A DNA stretch of 8,228 nt from CAYPKG01 sp964411275 (lineage in GTDB: Bacteria > Bacillota > Clostridia > Christensenellales > CAG-138), in the NCBI GenBank assembly GCA_964411275.1, contig CAYPKG010000062.1, forward strand, positions 1-8,228, read 5' to 3'. A program made the position numbers and the translations under genes. This document shows positions 1 through 5,242 of the stretch, piece by piece. The notes under the pieces were generated by a model, which ran no database searches, was not told where the DNA came from, and saw nothing but the letters and a program-made list of their open reading frames with translations. The number at the start of each line of letters is the position of its first letter. Position 1 is the first letter of the stretch.

Positions 1-163
1 AGACGATGCAATCGTCCGAGGTCGCAGCTGCATGGAAAGCCCACCGCAGTGACTCCATCGACAAAGCCGGCTTTGGACCGCCACCCGGCCGCTAAAATCA
101 ATTCACCGGATCGATTTTGCCCTGAGGGCCGCGGCTTCGAATCCCCTCATCTTAAGCTCCATC
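1..163 (+). other. structured non-coding stretch with tRNA-like 3' end
   Basis: I do not recognise a specific RNA family. What can be seen is a run of short self-complementary segments: GACGAT/ATCGTC around a 3-base loop (2-16), the palindrome CAAAGCCGGCTTTG (62-75), AAAATC/GATTTT (about 95-118) and GCCC-TGA-GGGC (119-129). A T-loop-like word, TTCGAAT, follows, then CCCCTCATCTT as in many tRNA 3' halves. The T-stem bases do not pair properly and no anticodon arm fits, so this is not an intact tRNA on what I see. It sits directly before a strong terminator, as a stable RNA gene would. It may be the 3' part of a stable RNA whose 5' end lies outside the window, or a tRNA-like remnant left at an integration site. 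The frame is open through here, but the translation looks like a typical tRNA-derived spurious ORF, so I do not call a gene. Confidence 0.3.
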
Positions 164-204
164 GCAATCAAAAAAGGCATCCCTTCGGGTGCCTTTTTGA
201 TTGC
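164..204. terminator. bidirectional intrinsic terminator
   Basis: A long hairpin: GCAATC, six A, GGCATCCC, a TTCG loop, then GGTGCC, five T, GATTGC. The GC-rich core is flanked by A-tract and T-tract, so either strand gives a stem followed by a U-run. On the plus strand it ends the structured stretch upstream. On the minus strand it is the first good terminator downstream of the recombinase operon. Confidence 0.75.
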
Positions 205-433
205 CCATACGGTATAATTACGACAAAGGGGAAACCCGCATAGAATCAGGGTTTTCAGGAGTTCAGGTCTGGTTTTCGCTCTTTTCCCGACGAAATCCAC
301 CGAGAAATTTAGCCCTTTGGAAAGTGAGGTGGCATGCTCACGACAAAAATGCTATTATTATGGAGGCTTACGAAATATAAACGACATAAAATCGCTAGAT
401 CGTAGGGATAGAGGGCCTTTTCGCCCTCTGTTT
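205..433. other. gene-free spacer, probable left flank of the element
   Basis: No convincing coding region is seen on either strand; the short ORFs here have no ribosome-binding site and no recognisable protein character. Visible items are an inverted repeat GTGAG/CTCAC around a central GCATGC (about 324-341), an AT-rich promoter-like TATTAT (353-358) followed by GGAGG, and the hairpin at 409-430. The left boundary of the mobile element probably lies here, but I could not find a matching repeat on the right side that would fix it. Confidence 0.35.
409..430 (+). terminator. weak hairpin, possible terminator
   Basis: Perfect 7-bp stem AGAGGGC/GCCCTCT with loop CTTTTC, directly past the stop codon of the last gene of the minus-strand operon. 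On the plus strand it is followed by TTTCTATT, an acceptable U-rich tail. On the minus strand no T-run follows, so it would end or protect the operon transcript only by itself. Confidence 0.4.
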
Positions 434-799
434 CTATTGCTGTATTTCCATTTCACCTATCATCCGAAATACAGCGGCGAGGATTTCTCCAGATTGGGTC
501 AGAACCCCCTCGAATGAATATCTACCGTCATCCTCCCACCCAAGCCGATATTGCAGCGCCTTGAGAAACGCGATGCGCGACATAGCGCAGGAGTTTTTTG
601 TCCTTACCCAATAAGCCGGCGGAATTTCATACGCATCCAAATCATCCTCTGACGCTGCGGAAATCAGCAGATTCCCATTTTCCTCATCATACCAGAAGCT
701 GAGGTGCGTAGGATTTCCCAGCAGTCCGATCATCCGGCGAGGGAGAAAAATCCTTTTGCTTTTCATGCAAACTCTTATTGATAGATTATTCTTTTTCAT
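434..799 (-). CDS. small protein with recombinase-C-terminal-like domain
   Basis: I do not recognise a named family. The protein is 121 aa and is essentially one domain: a strand-rich N-terminal half (residues 16-48, KRIFLPRRM then LSFWYDEENGNLLI), then a helix and an LGW motif at 86-88 followed by a Y and further strands. The same order (strand pair, acidic loop, helix, GW, aromatic, strands) occurs in the 251-aa protein upstream and in the C-terminal third of the serine recombinase. The first half loosely recalls AbrB/MraZ-like swapped-hairpin DNA-binding proteins; that is inference. I chose the ATG at 799 because GGAGG lies 6 bases before it; the ATG at 805 abuts the same site and is too close. 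It overlaps the upstream gene by 14 bases, so translation is probably coupled. It is the last gene of the four-gene operon and may act as an accessory subunit of the recombinase. Confidence 0.75.
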   Translation of the reverse strand: MKKNNLSIRVCMKSKRIFLPRRMIGLLGNPTHLSFWYDEENGNLLISAASEDDLDAYEIPPAYWVRTKNSCAMSRIAFLKALQYRLGWEDDGRYSFEGVLTQSGEILAAVFRMIGEMEIQQ

Positions 800-1541
800 C
801 GCCATCCTCCGCGTTCATCCTGATTCCTCCATAGGGACGGTGCATCAACTCTTCCGGGGTAGGGAGCTTGGCACTGATTTGGGCACTATGCCGCTCCCCG
901 GTCTTGTGGTCAATCGTGATAAAGGTGCTGGCGGTGTTCACCTTGTATTTGCCATCCAGTTCTTCAAGCGTATAGCCAAACCGGCCTTTCCAATCCTCTG
1001 GCATATTGATAATGGTATTGCGTTTTTTCTTGCCGCCCGCGGAATCGATTACTTCGGTGAAAACCTGTAGACACTCGTCCAGATTGAATACGATCACGCG
1101 TTTGCTGCCCAGTTCCTGATAGATTGCCATACACCGGTATTTTGCGGCGCGGTTCCAGCCCATCATTTCATAAACCATACTGCAAAATATTCTCGCCATA
1201 CACTTGCGCGGGTTGTTCTTTTCCTTTTTCAGATTAAAGTTTGCAAACCTGAGCGAGTCCCTGTCATAGTCCTGACAGGGTTCGATGATAATACGCTGAT
1301 TTACCTCATCAACATTGATGACAATATGCTGATGCTCCGGGAACAGATTGACGCAGGACATATTGAAGGTGACGCTGTCAATGGCAAAGGTGATCTTTGG
1401 TTTGAATATGGGGGAGAGGAAATCGCCGCGAACACGCTGCACGCTCTCCTTTTTCATCTCACTGTAATCGCTTAAACCGCCCCTACTCCTTTTTCCGGCT
1501 TCGGTCATGAGATCAAGTCCTAATTGTTCGGTGCTATCCAT
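786..1541 (-). CDS. recombinase-associated protein sharing the recombinase C-terminal domain
   Basis: 251 aa, cytoplasmic, no signal or membrane segment. Residues 1-45 are polar and probably flexible. Residues about 48-190 match the C-terminal third of the recombinase encoded just upstream: FNMSCVNLF against FNASCVSLL, EMMGWNRAAKYRC (125-137) against DLMGWQENWKYKC, RVIVFNLDEC against QVLLFDLGCC, and MPEDWKGRFG (180-189) against VPSDWLSGFG. The last 60 residues have no counterpart in the recombinase. There is no catalytic serine domain. The ATG at 1541 is preferred to an upstream TTG at 1562: it has a G-rich site before it and overlaps the recombinase stop by 8 bases (ATGGATAG), a classic coupling arrangement. 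It is probably made in fixed ratio with the recombinase and may bind the same DNA or the recombinase itself; this is inferred from homology and coupling, not known. Confidence 0.8.
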   Translation of the reverse strand: MDSTEQLGLDLMTEAGKRSRGGLSDYSEMKKESVQRVRGDFLSPIFKPKITFAIDSVTFNMSCVNLFPEHQHIVINVDEVNQRIIIEPCQDYDRDSLRFANFNLKKEKNNPRKCMARIFCSMVYEMMGWNRAAKYRCMAIYQELGSKRVIVFNLDECLQVFTEVIDSAGGKKKRNTIINMPEDWKGRFGYTLEELDGKYKVNTASTFITIDHKTGERHSAQISAKLPTPEELMHRPYGGIRMNAEDGDEKE

Positions 1542-3240
1542 TCTTACCCCCCATTTCCGCAATTCGACTCTCCGCTTCCTTGCGGGTGAGCGGCTTCACC
1601 CCGCTTGTAAAGCCCGGTACGGCGGTGGCTGCAGCGCCGATACCCCAATCATCCAGTACATTTGCCAAAGCTCTTCTGCAAAGCAGCATATAGTCCGGCA
1701 GGGCTTCCCCAAAGCCTGACAGCCAGTCAGAAGGAACCGCTCTTACCGTGCGCTCACCCTGACCGCTTGGCGGCAGATAAAACTCGCAGCAGCCAAGATC
1801 AAAGAGCAGTACCTGCTCATTGGTCTTTGAAAAGCAGTTTGCAGTACATTTATACTTCCAGTTTTCCTGCCACCCCATGAGATCGAATAGCACACGGGTC
1901 AGCTCTTTTGCCGGAATCAACCTGCTGCTCCAGCCCACGGCATTCTTATTTCTTTTACTGCAACCGCGTACCGCCAGCAATCTCTCACTGGGATAAAGGA
2001 GGATTTCAACCTGCTCCGCGTCTTTCAGCAGAGAAACGCAGCTTGCATTGAAGCAAAGTCCTCGGCGGGAGATGGTGATCGTCGCCGTGTCCTTGCCTCC
2101 AAACAACTCGCGGCGCACACGCTTTGCGCCCATGATATAGGCAACCTCTGCGCGAACGTCAATTTGCCGAATCCTTGCCATGACGAGAGCCCCAAGATAG
2201 TGTCCGGCATCATAACCACCGAATGCCGGGTTCATTGGAATGAATCCAGCCAGTAAGCCACGTCTTATTAGTTTGATCTCATATTCATGATTGAAGAAGG
2301 GAGATGTGTGGTTTGCTTTTAACAGGAGAAGTGCCCGCGCGTGTTCCTCTCTTGATACGATCCCCTCGTGATGTTCCGGTTCGTAATAGAGTCGCCGTTG
2401 CCCGACATTTCGTCTTGTCTGATGGGTCAAAAAGCTGACAGTGTAGCTTTTTTGCATGATGATGTCGCCGCAGTACCGCTCATTGCGGCAGATTCCCGCG
2501 ACAGCGGCTGGAGACCATTCCAGATTGCCCTTTGCTGTGGGAAGTGCCAGCTCGGTCAATATAGTGGCGATTTCCTTTTTCGAGTACCCGGACAGGAAGA
2601 GATCATAGATGAGCCGAATGGTTTTTGCACCCTGCGGCTCAATCACCATACGATACTTTCCATCTTTTTTATAGCCCAGTAAGTTTTGCGTTGGGCAAAG
2701 ATAATCGCCCCGGTCGAAAATAACTTGAAGCCCAAACCGCACTGATCCTGATTTCAGCTCGCTGTCCAGCTCCGCGAACATGGCGAGCACGGTCAGGATT
2801 ACTTTGTTTCCGGCTTCCAGTGTATTCAGGTTATTGTTTTCAAAAAATATTCCCACGGGCGGATCAAGTGTCAGAAGTTCCTGCACTGTATTTAAACAAT
2901 CCGTGGTGTTTCGTGCAAAGCGTGATACGTCTTTTATGACAATTAAGTCGATGCTCCCAGCTCTGCAGGCTTCAATCATCTCACGGAAACCAGTTCGGTT
3001 TCGGACGCTGGTTCCGCTGATGCCATCGTCGAAAAATATGCCGATGTATTCCCAATTCGCGTGCTGGGGGATGAACTTTTCATAGTATTCCCGCTGATTT
3101 TTCAGGCTGTTCTCCTGATCCTTGCTGTCGGTTGATACCCGTGCATAGGCGGCGACGCGCAGCTTTTTCTGCCGCCAGTCCTTACTGTTGTACTTTGGAT
3201 CAACCTCGGAGATAATTCTTTTCCGCACATTGCCCGCCAT
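1534..3240 (-). CDS. serine site-specific recombinase with non-zinc-ribbon C-terminus
   Basis: 568 aa. The N-terminal resolvase domain (about 28-175) has YARVSTD with catalytic Ser36 and Arg34, the DDGISGT segment (71-77), DVSRFARNT (104-112) and the long helix with FAELDSELKS. A Recombinase domain (PF07508-type) follows at about 185-310, including the GYSKKEIATIL and YCGDI segments. In most large serine recombinases a Cys4 zinc ribbon and coiled coil come next. Here these cysteines are absent, and residues about 320-350 read RRGLLAGFIPMNPAFGGY. Residues 385-515 then form a domain shared with the two proteins encoded downstream. It would cut and rejoin DNA by a 5'-phosphoserine mechanism and is the likely integrase/excisionase of the element. 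AAGGAGG lies 6 bases before the ATG, 12 bases after the ATPase gene. Catalytic residues are intact, so it is probably active. Confidence 0.93.
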   Translation of the reverse strand: MAGNVRKRIISEVDPKYNSKDWRQKKLRVAAYARVSTDSKDQENSLKNQREYYEKFIPQHANWEYIGIFFDDGISGTSVRNRTGFREMIEACRAGSIDLIVIKDVSRFARNTTDCLNTVQELLTLDPPVGIFFENNNLNTLEAGNKVILTVLAMFAELDSELKSGSVRFGLQVIFDRGDYLCPTQNLLGYKKDGKYRMVIEPQGAKTIRLIYDLFLSGYSKKEIATILTELALPTAKGNLEWSPAAVAGICRNERYCGDIIMQKSYTVSFLTHQTRRNVGQRRLYYEPEHHEGIVSREEHARALLLLKANHTSPFFNHEYEIKLIRRGLLAGFIPMNPAFGGYDAGHYLGALVMARIRQIDVRAEVAYIMGAKRVRRELFGGKDTATITISRRGLCFNASCVSLLKDAEQVEILLYPSERLLAVRGCSKRNKNAVGWSSRLIPAKELTRVLFDLMGWQENWKYKCTANCFSKTNEQVLLFDLGCCEFYLPPSGQGERTVRAVPSDWLSGFGEALPDYMLLCRRALANVLDDWGIGAAATAVPGFTSGVKPLTRKEAESRIAEMGGKNG

Positions 3241-3252
3241 GCCAGACCTCCT

Positions 3253-4227
3253 TCACAGCATCCAATACCAACCGTCAGCACGCTTGACGGATCGAACACC
3301 AAGGGCTTTTTTCGCACGGTCCACAGTGCGCTTACCCACATCCATATCGCGGAACATTTCGTAAAGCCGTCCGCATGGAACCACATCGTTAGCAAGCAGT
3401 CCCGTGAGCTTTTCCATGACTACCGGTACTTTCCCACTGTCAGATGGAGCACCGCTTTCTCCATTTAACAGCTCGTCCACGGAAATATCGTATTCCCCAA
3501 TCCATCGGATACCGGAATCCTCATTAATTTCAAATGCAATGGGCTTGCCTTCTTTGGCAAGGCTGTTTTTCACCTGTGCCATAACCCTTACAGTGGCGTC
3601 ATTTTTGATTCTTCCCACGAGCAAAACACTTCGGGCGACGGCGGTGATGTCGATGGAACCAAGCCCGCGATAAATGCTTTTGGAGCCGCTTGCCTTGTTC
3701 ATATGTCCCACCATAACAATCGCGCATCCGGTACGCTCGGCAACAGCCGCAAGCTGCTTGAGCATTGGCCGAATGCCATCGGCACGGTTCATCTCATTTC
3801 CTTCGCCCAAATAAGCCTGCAACGGGTCAAGTACCAGTAAGCGCGCTTTGGTTTCTTTAATCGCATTCTCTATCCGTGCATCATTCAACGTCAGTCCGCA
3901 TTCGGATTCATCGACAAATGCAATCCGAGAACAGTCGGCGCCTGCACACATCAGCCTTGGTTTTAATGTATCCTCAGCGCCATCTTCCGCGCTTTGGTAA
4001 AGGACGCTGGCAGTACAAACAGCGCAGCCCCGTCCCGGCATGGGCAGTCCGTTGGAGAGCAAGGCGGCTATGCTCAGGATGAATGTCGTCTTGCCGTCGC
4101 CAGGATCACCTTGTATGACCGTAATCTTACCAAATGGAATATACGGATACCAGAGCCAGTCCACTTTCCGGGCCGTTACTTCTGAGAAGTAACGAATGGG
4201 CATTCCCATTGGATTATCCTTGCCCAT
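3253..4227 (-). CDS. RecA-fold AAA ATPase, RepA/AAA_25-like
   Basis: 324 aa, first gene of the operon. Walker A GDPGDGKTT is at 40-48, Walker B LLVLDP at 130-135, and VGHMNK at 173-178 fits the sensor region of RepA/DnaB/RadA-like RecA-fold ATPases. The stretch at 180-205 (SIYRGLGS then ARSVLLV) is typical of the AAA_25 family found in plasmids, phages and integrative elements. The last 50 residues form a probable winged helix (GRLYEMF, then KRTVDRAKKALGV). Family members are hexameric replicative helicases or DNA-remodelling ATPases; the role here could be element replication, or remodelling of DNA during integration and transfer. The start has GGGAGGG 9 bases upstream. Only 12 bases separate it from the recombinase gene, so the two are co-transcribed. 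No primase or initiator gene is visible next to it. Confidence 0.88.
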   Translation of the reverse strand: MGKDNPMGMPIRYFSEVTARKVDWLWYPYIPFGKITVIQGDPGDGKTTFILSIAALLSNGLPMPGRGCAVCTASVLYQSAEDGAEDTLKPRLMCAGADCSRIAFVDESECGLTLNDARIENAIKETKARLLVLDPLQAYLGEGNEMNRADGIRPMLKQLAAVAERTGCAIVMVGHMNKASGSKSIYRGLGSIDITAVARSVLLVGRIKNDATVRVMAQVKNSLAKEGKPIAFEINEDSGIRWIGEYDISVDELLNGESGAPSDSGKVPVVMEKLTGLLANDVVPCGRLYEMFRDMDVGKRTVDRAKKALGVRSVKRADGWYWML

Positions 4228-4261
4228 TCACACAGTCCCTCCCACTATATATTTACATTCG

Positions 4262-4318
4262 ATTCTATCATGGTGAAGCATGGCTTAACAAATAGCCATG
4301 CTCAAAAAACTATGATAG
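4262..4318. promoter_or_regulatory. nested inverted repeats in divergent promoter region
   Basis: The 103-bp gap between the divergent operon and repressor gene holds two nested inverted repeats: outer CTATCAT (4265-4271) with ATGATAG (4312-4318), and inner GCATGGCT (4278-4285) with AGCCATGC (4294-4301). Both are perfect. TATGAT (4311-4316) is a possible -10, and TTAACA (4285-4290) a poor, over-spaced -35, for the plus direction. On the minus strand, TTCACC followed about 16-17 bases later by AAATATATA is a weak candidate for the operon promoter. The repeats are the obvious operator for the adjacent Xre-type protein, which would then repress both directions. Confidence 0.6.
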
Positions 4319-4330
4319 GAGCTTTGGAAC

Positions 4331-4687
4331 ATGGAGAAAATGCATGAAATTGACCTGAAAATTGTGGGGGGACGTATTCGGGTCGCACGGCAGAGACTTG
4401 GATTAACGCAGGAAAAAGCGGCGGAGCGTACAGACATCACAGGGCAGTATTGGAGCCTTTTGGAATCCGGACGCGAACGCGGCAGCGTGCGTACATATCT
4501 GCAAATCGCCGCCGCGTTGGATTTGACCTTGGATGATCTCTTTTATGACGGCATTGATGTCCTGCGAATGGAAAAGTCATTATTGCACGGCGGGCTTTTT
4601 TATGACTGCACCGCCGAGGAAAGGAAGATTATCAGCGAAACGATTCATGCGCTCAAGGCTGCGCTTAAGCGGGCACGAAAGCGATAA
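4331..4687 (+). CDS. Xre/Cro-family transcriptional repressor
   Basis: 118 aa with a standard HTH_3 domain at residues 11-71: helix RIRVARQRLG, turn, LTQEKAAERTDI, recognition helix ITGQYWSLLESGR (36-48), then YLQIAAALDLTLDDLF. The C-terminal 45 residues include a predicted amphipathic, very basic helix (96-118) that may serve dimerisation or DNA contacts. Small one-domain regulators like this typically hold an integrated element silent. GGAG lies 9 bases before the ATG. It diverges from the ATPase-recombinase operon, with perfect inverted repeats between them, so control of that operon and of itself is the likely job. No peptidase or toxin partner is attached, so a SOS-cleavable CI-type switch is not indicated. 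Confidence 0.88.
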   Translation: MEKMHEIDLKIVGGRIRVARQRLGLTQEKAAERTDITGQYWSLLESGRERGSVRTYLQIAAALDLTLDDLFYDGIDVLRMEKSLLHGGLFYDCTAEERKIISETIHALKAALKRARKR

Positions 4688-4696
4688 AGGGATACC

Positions 4697-4818
4697 CTGG
4701 CAATCTTACAACCTTGACGTTTTTAGGGGTAAGAACCTTGAGAAACCGCCAGTTTTATAGATTGCCAGCCCCCAAAAGAATCCGGCAACCTTGCACGACT
4801 TTTTGGCAATGTTCGTGC
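4697..4818. repeat. inverted repeats and AACCTTG repeats, possible oriT or origin
   Basis: Downstream of the repressor gene is a non-coding block with ordered repeats. CTGGCAATCT (4697-4706) and AGATTGCCAG (4759-4768) form a perfect 10-bp inverted repeat. AACCTTGA occurs at 4710-4717 and 4734-4741, and AACCTTG again at 4787-4793. GCACGA (4793-4798) pairs with TCGTGC (4813-4818). Such density of inverted and iterated words is typical of transfer origins, replication origins or structured leader RNAs. No relaxase or initiator gene lies in the window, so the role is open. Confidence 0.5.
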
Positions 4819-4833
4819 GGAAAGATATCCTCC

Positions 4834-4894
4834 AGGAAAAGTGGCAGGAGCCGCTGTCACCCTATTGGTGGCGGTGGCTCCTGCCGCTTTTCCT
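4834..4894 (+). terminator. 28-bp hairpin, terminator-like on plus strand
   Basis: Arms 4834-4861 and 4867-4894 pair over 28 positions with a 5-base CTATT loop; on the plus-strand RNA every mismatch is a G-U pair. The 3' arm runs into TTTTCCTTTTGTT, so it can act as an intrinsic terminator for the repressor transcript. The stem is much longer than a terminator needs. G-U rather than A-C mismatches on the plus strand suggest the structure is kept at RNA level on that strand. Confidence 0.6.
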
Positions 4895-4953
4895 TTTGTT
4901 CACAAACAGGGGGATGAGCGCCATTTTTATATTTCACTGGCAGGAAAAGTCTT

Positions 4954-5211
4954 ATGGGTTCTCGATACAAATACAAGCATCTCGATTACGTTTACTGTGC
5001 CGATCTTGAAAACAAGCTCTGTTGCCCTTATCCGCATTGCCCATACATTCTGGGCAATCTGGACGACCTGCGCCATGACCGTACATTTCGCAATGCCGCC
5101 CGCCATGCTAGAAACTGTATAATCTATCACAGGCCCGCCCTGTTCCTGGACGATTTTGGGTCTATAGTAAGCAAAAAGCCGCTGCATCCTCGTTTTGATG
5201 CAGCGGCTTAA
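4954..5211 (+). CDS. small Cys-rich protein, possibly truncated
   Basis: 85 aa; I do not recognise the family with certainty. The first 57 residues look like real protein: YKYKHLDYVYCADLENKLCC (6-25), then PYPHCPYILGN, a charged stretch and RNAARHARNCIIYH. The cysteines at 16, 24, 25, 30 and 55, with nearby histidines, could form a small zinc site. AGGA lies about 8 bases before the ATG. The last 13 residues are read from the stem of the histidine kinase terminator on the other strand, so the natural C-terminus has probably been lost and replaced by flanking sequence. This points to an element/host junction between about 5110 and 5170. It could also be a chance ORF. Confidence 0.4.
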   Translation: MGSRYKYKHLDYVYCADLENKLCCPYPHCPYILGNLDDLRHDRTFRNAARHARNCIIYHRPALFLDDFGSIVSKKPLHPRFDAAA

Positions 5212-5212
5212 T
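5171..5212 (-). terminator. terminator of the histidine kinase operon
   Basis: Perfect 12-bp stem AAGCCGCTGCAT (5176-5187) and ATGCAGCGGCTT (5198-5209) with a 10-base loop. On the minus strand the stem ends in a run of five T. It lies about 30 bases past the kinase stop codon. Confidence 0.88.
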
Positions 5213-5242
5213 TGTAGAATCATTAAGGTAAGTTTTCAATCA

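Larger units (their letters stand above)
310..5170. mobile_element. putative small integrative element (serine-recombinase type)
   Basis: The block contains a complete recombinase operon, a RecA-fold ATPase typical of plasmids and integrative elements, a divergent repressor and a structured repeat block, between a stable-RNA-like region on the left and a chromosomal two-component locus on the right. No relaxase, coupling protein or conjugation gene is visible, so it would be at most mobilisable, or a remnant of a larger element. Both ends are approximate: serine recombinases often use very short core sites, and I found no convincing direct repeat. Confidence 0.5.

Noticed and set aside
119..163. 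Intact tRNA gene (Ser, Ala or Sec type)
   Set aside because: The T-stem does not pair, no 7-base anticodon loop with T33 is present, and the acceptor partner is missing.
1..163. tmRNA, RNase P RNA or SRP RNA
   Set aside because: None of the conserved words I know for these RNAs (for example GGAAAGTCC of RNase P, or a tag ORF ending in AA-stop) could be found.
49..300. Short ORFs on both strands across the tRNA-like region and terminator (GRGFESPHL on plus, MRGFEAAALR on minus)
   Set aside because: The peptides are of the kind produced by translating tRNA 3' ends and terminator hairpins; there is no ribosome-binding site and no plausible fold.
353..382. Leader peptide MEAYEI after TATTAT
   Set aside because: Six codons without their own ribosome-binding site; the GGAGG lies inside the supposed peptide.
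4533..5122. Overlapping plus-strand ORFs (67-93 aa) through the repeat block
   Set aside because: They translate the long hairpin and repeats, have no clear start sites and resemble no protein.
434..5211. Toxin-antitoxin or phage-defence function for the operon
   Set aside because: No nuclease, protease or toxin motif is seen; the recombinase and RecA-fold ATPase point to DNA mobility instead.
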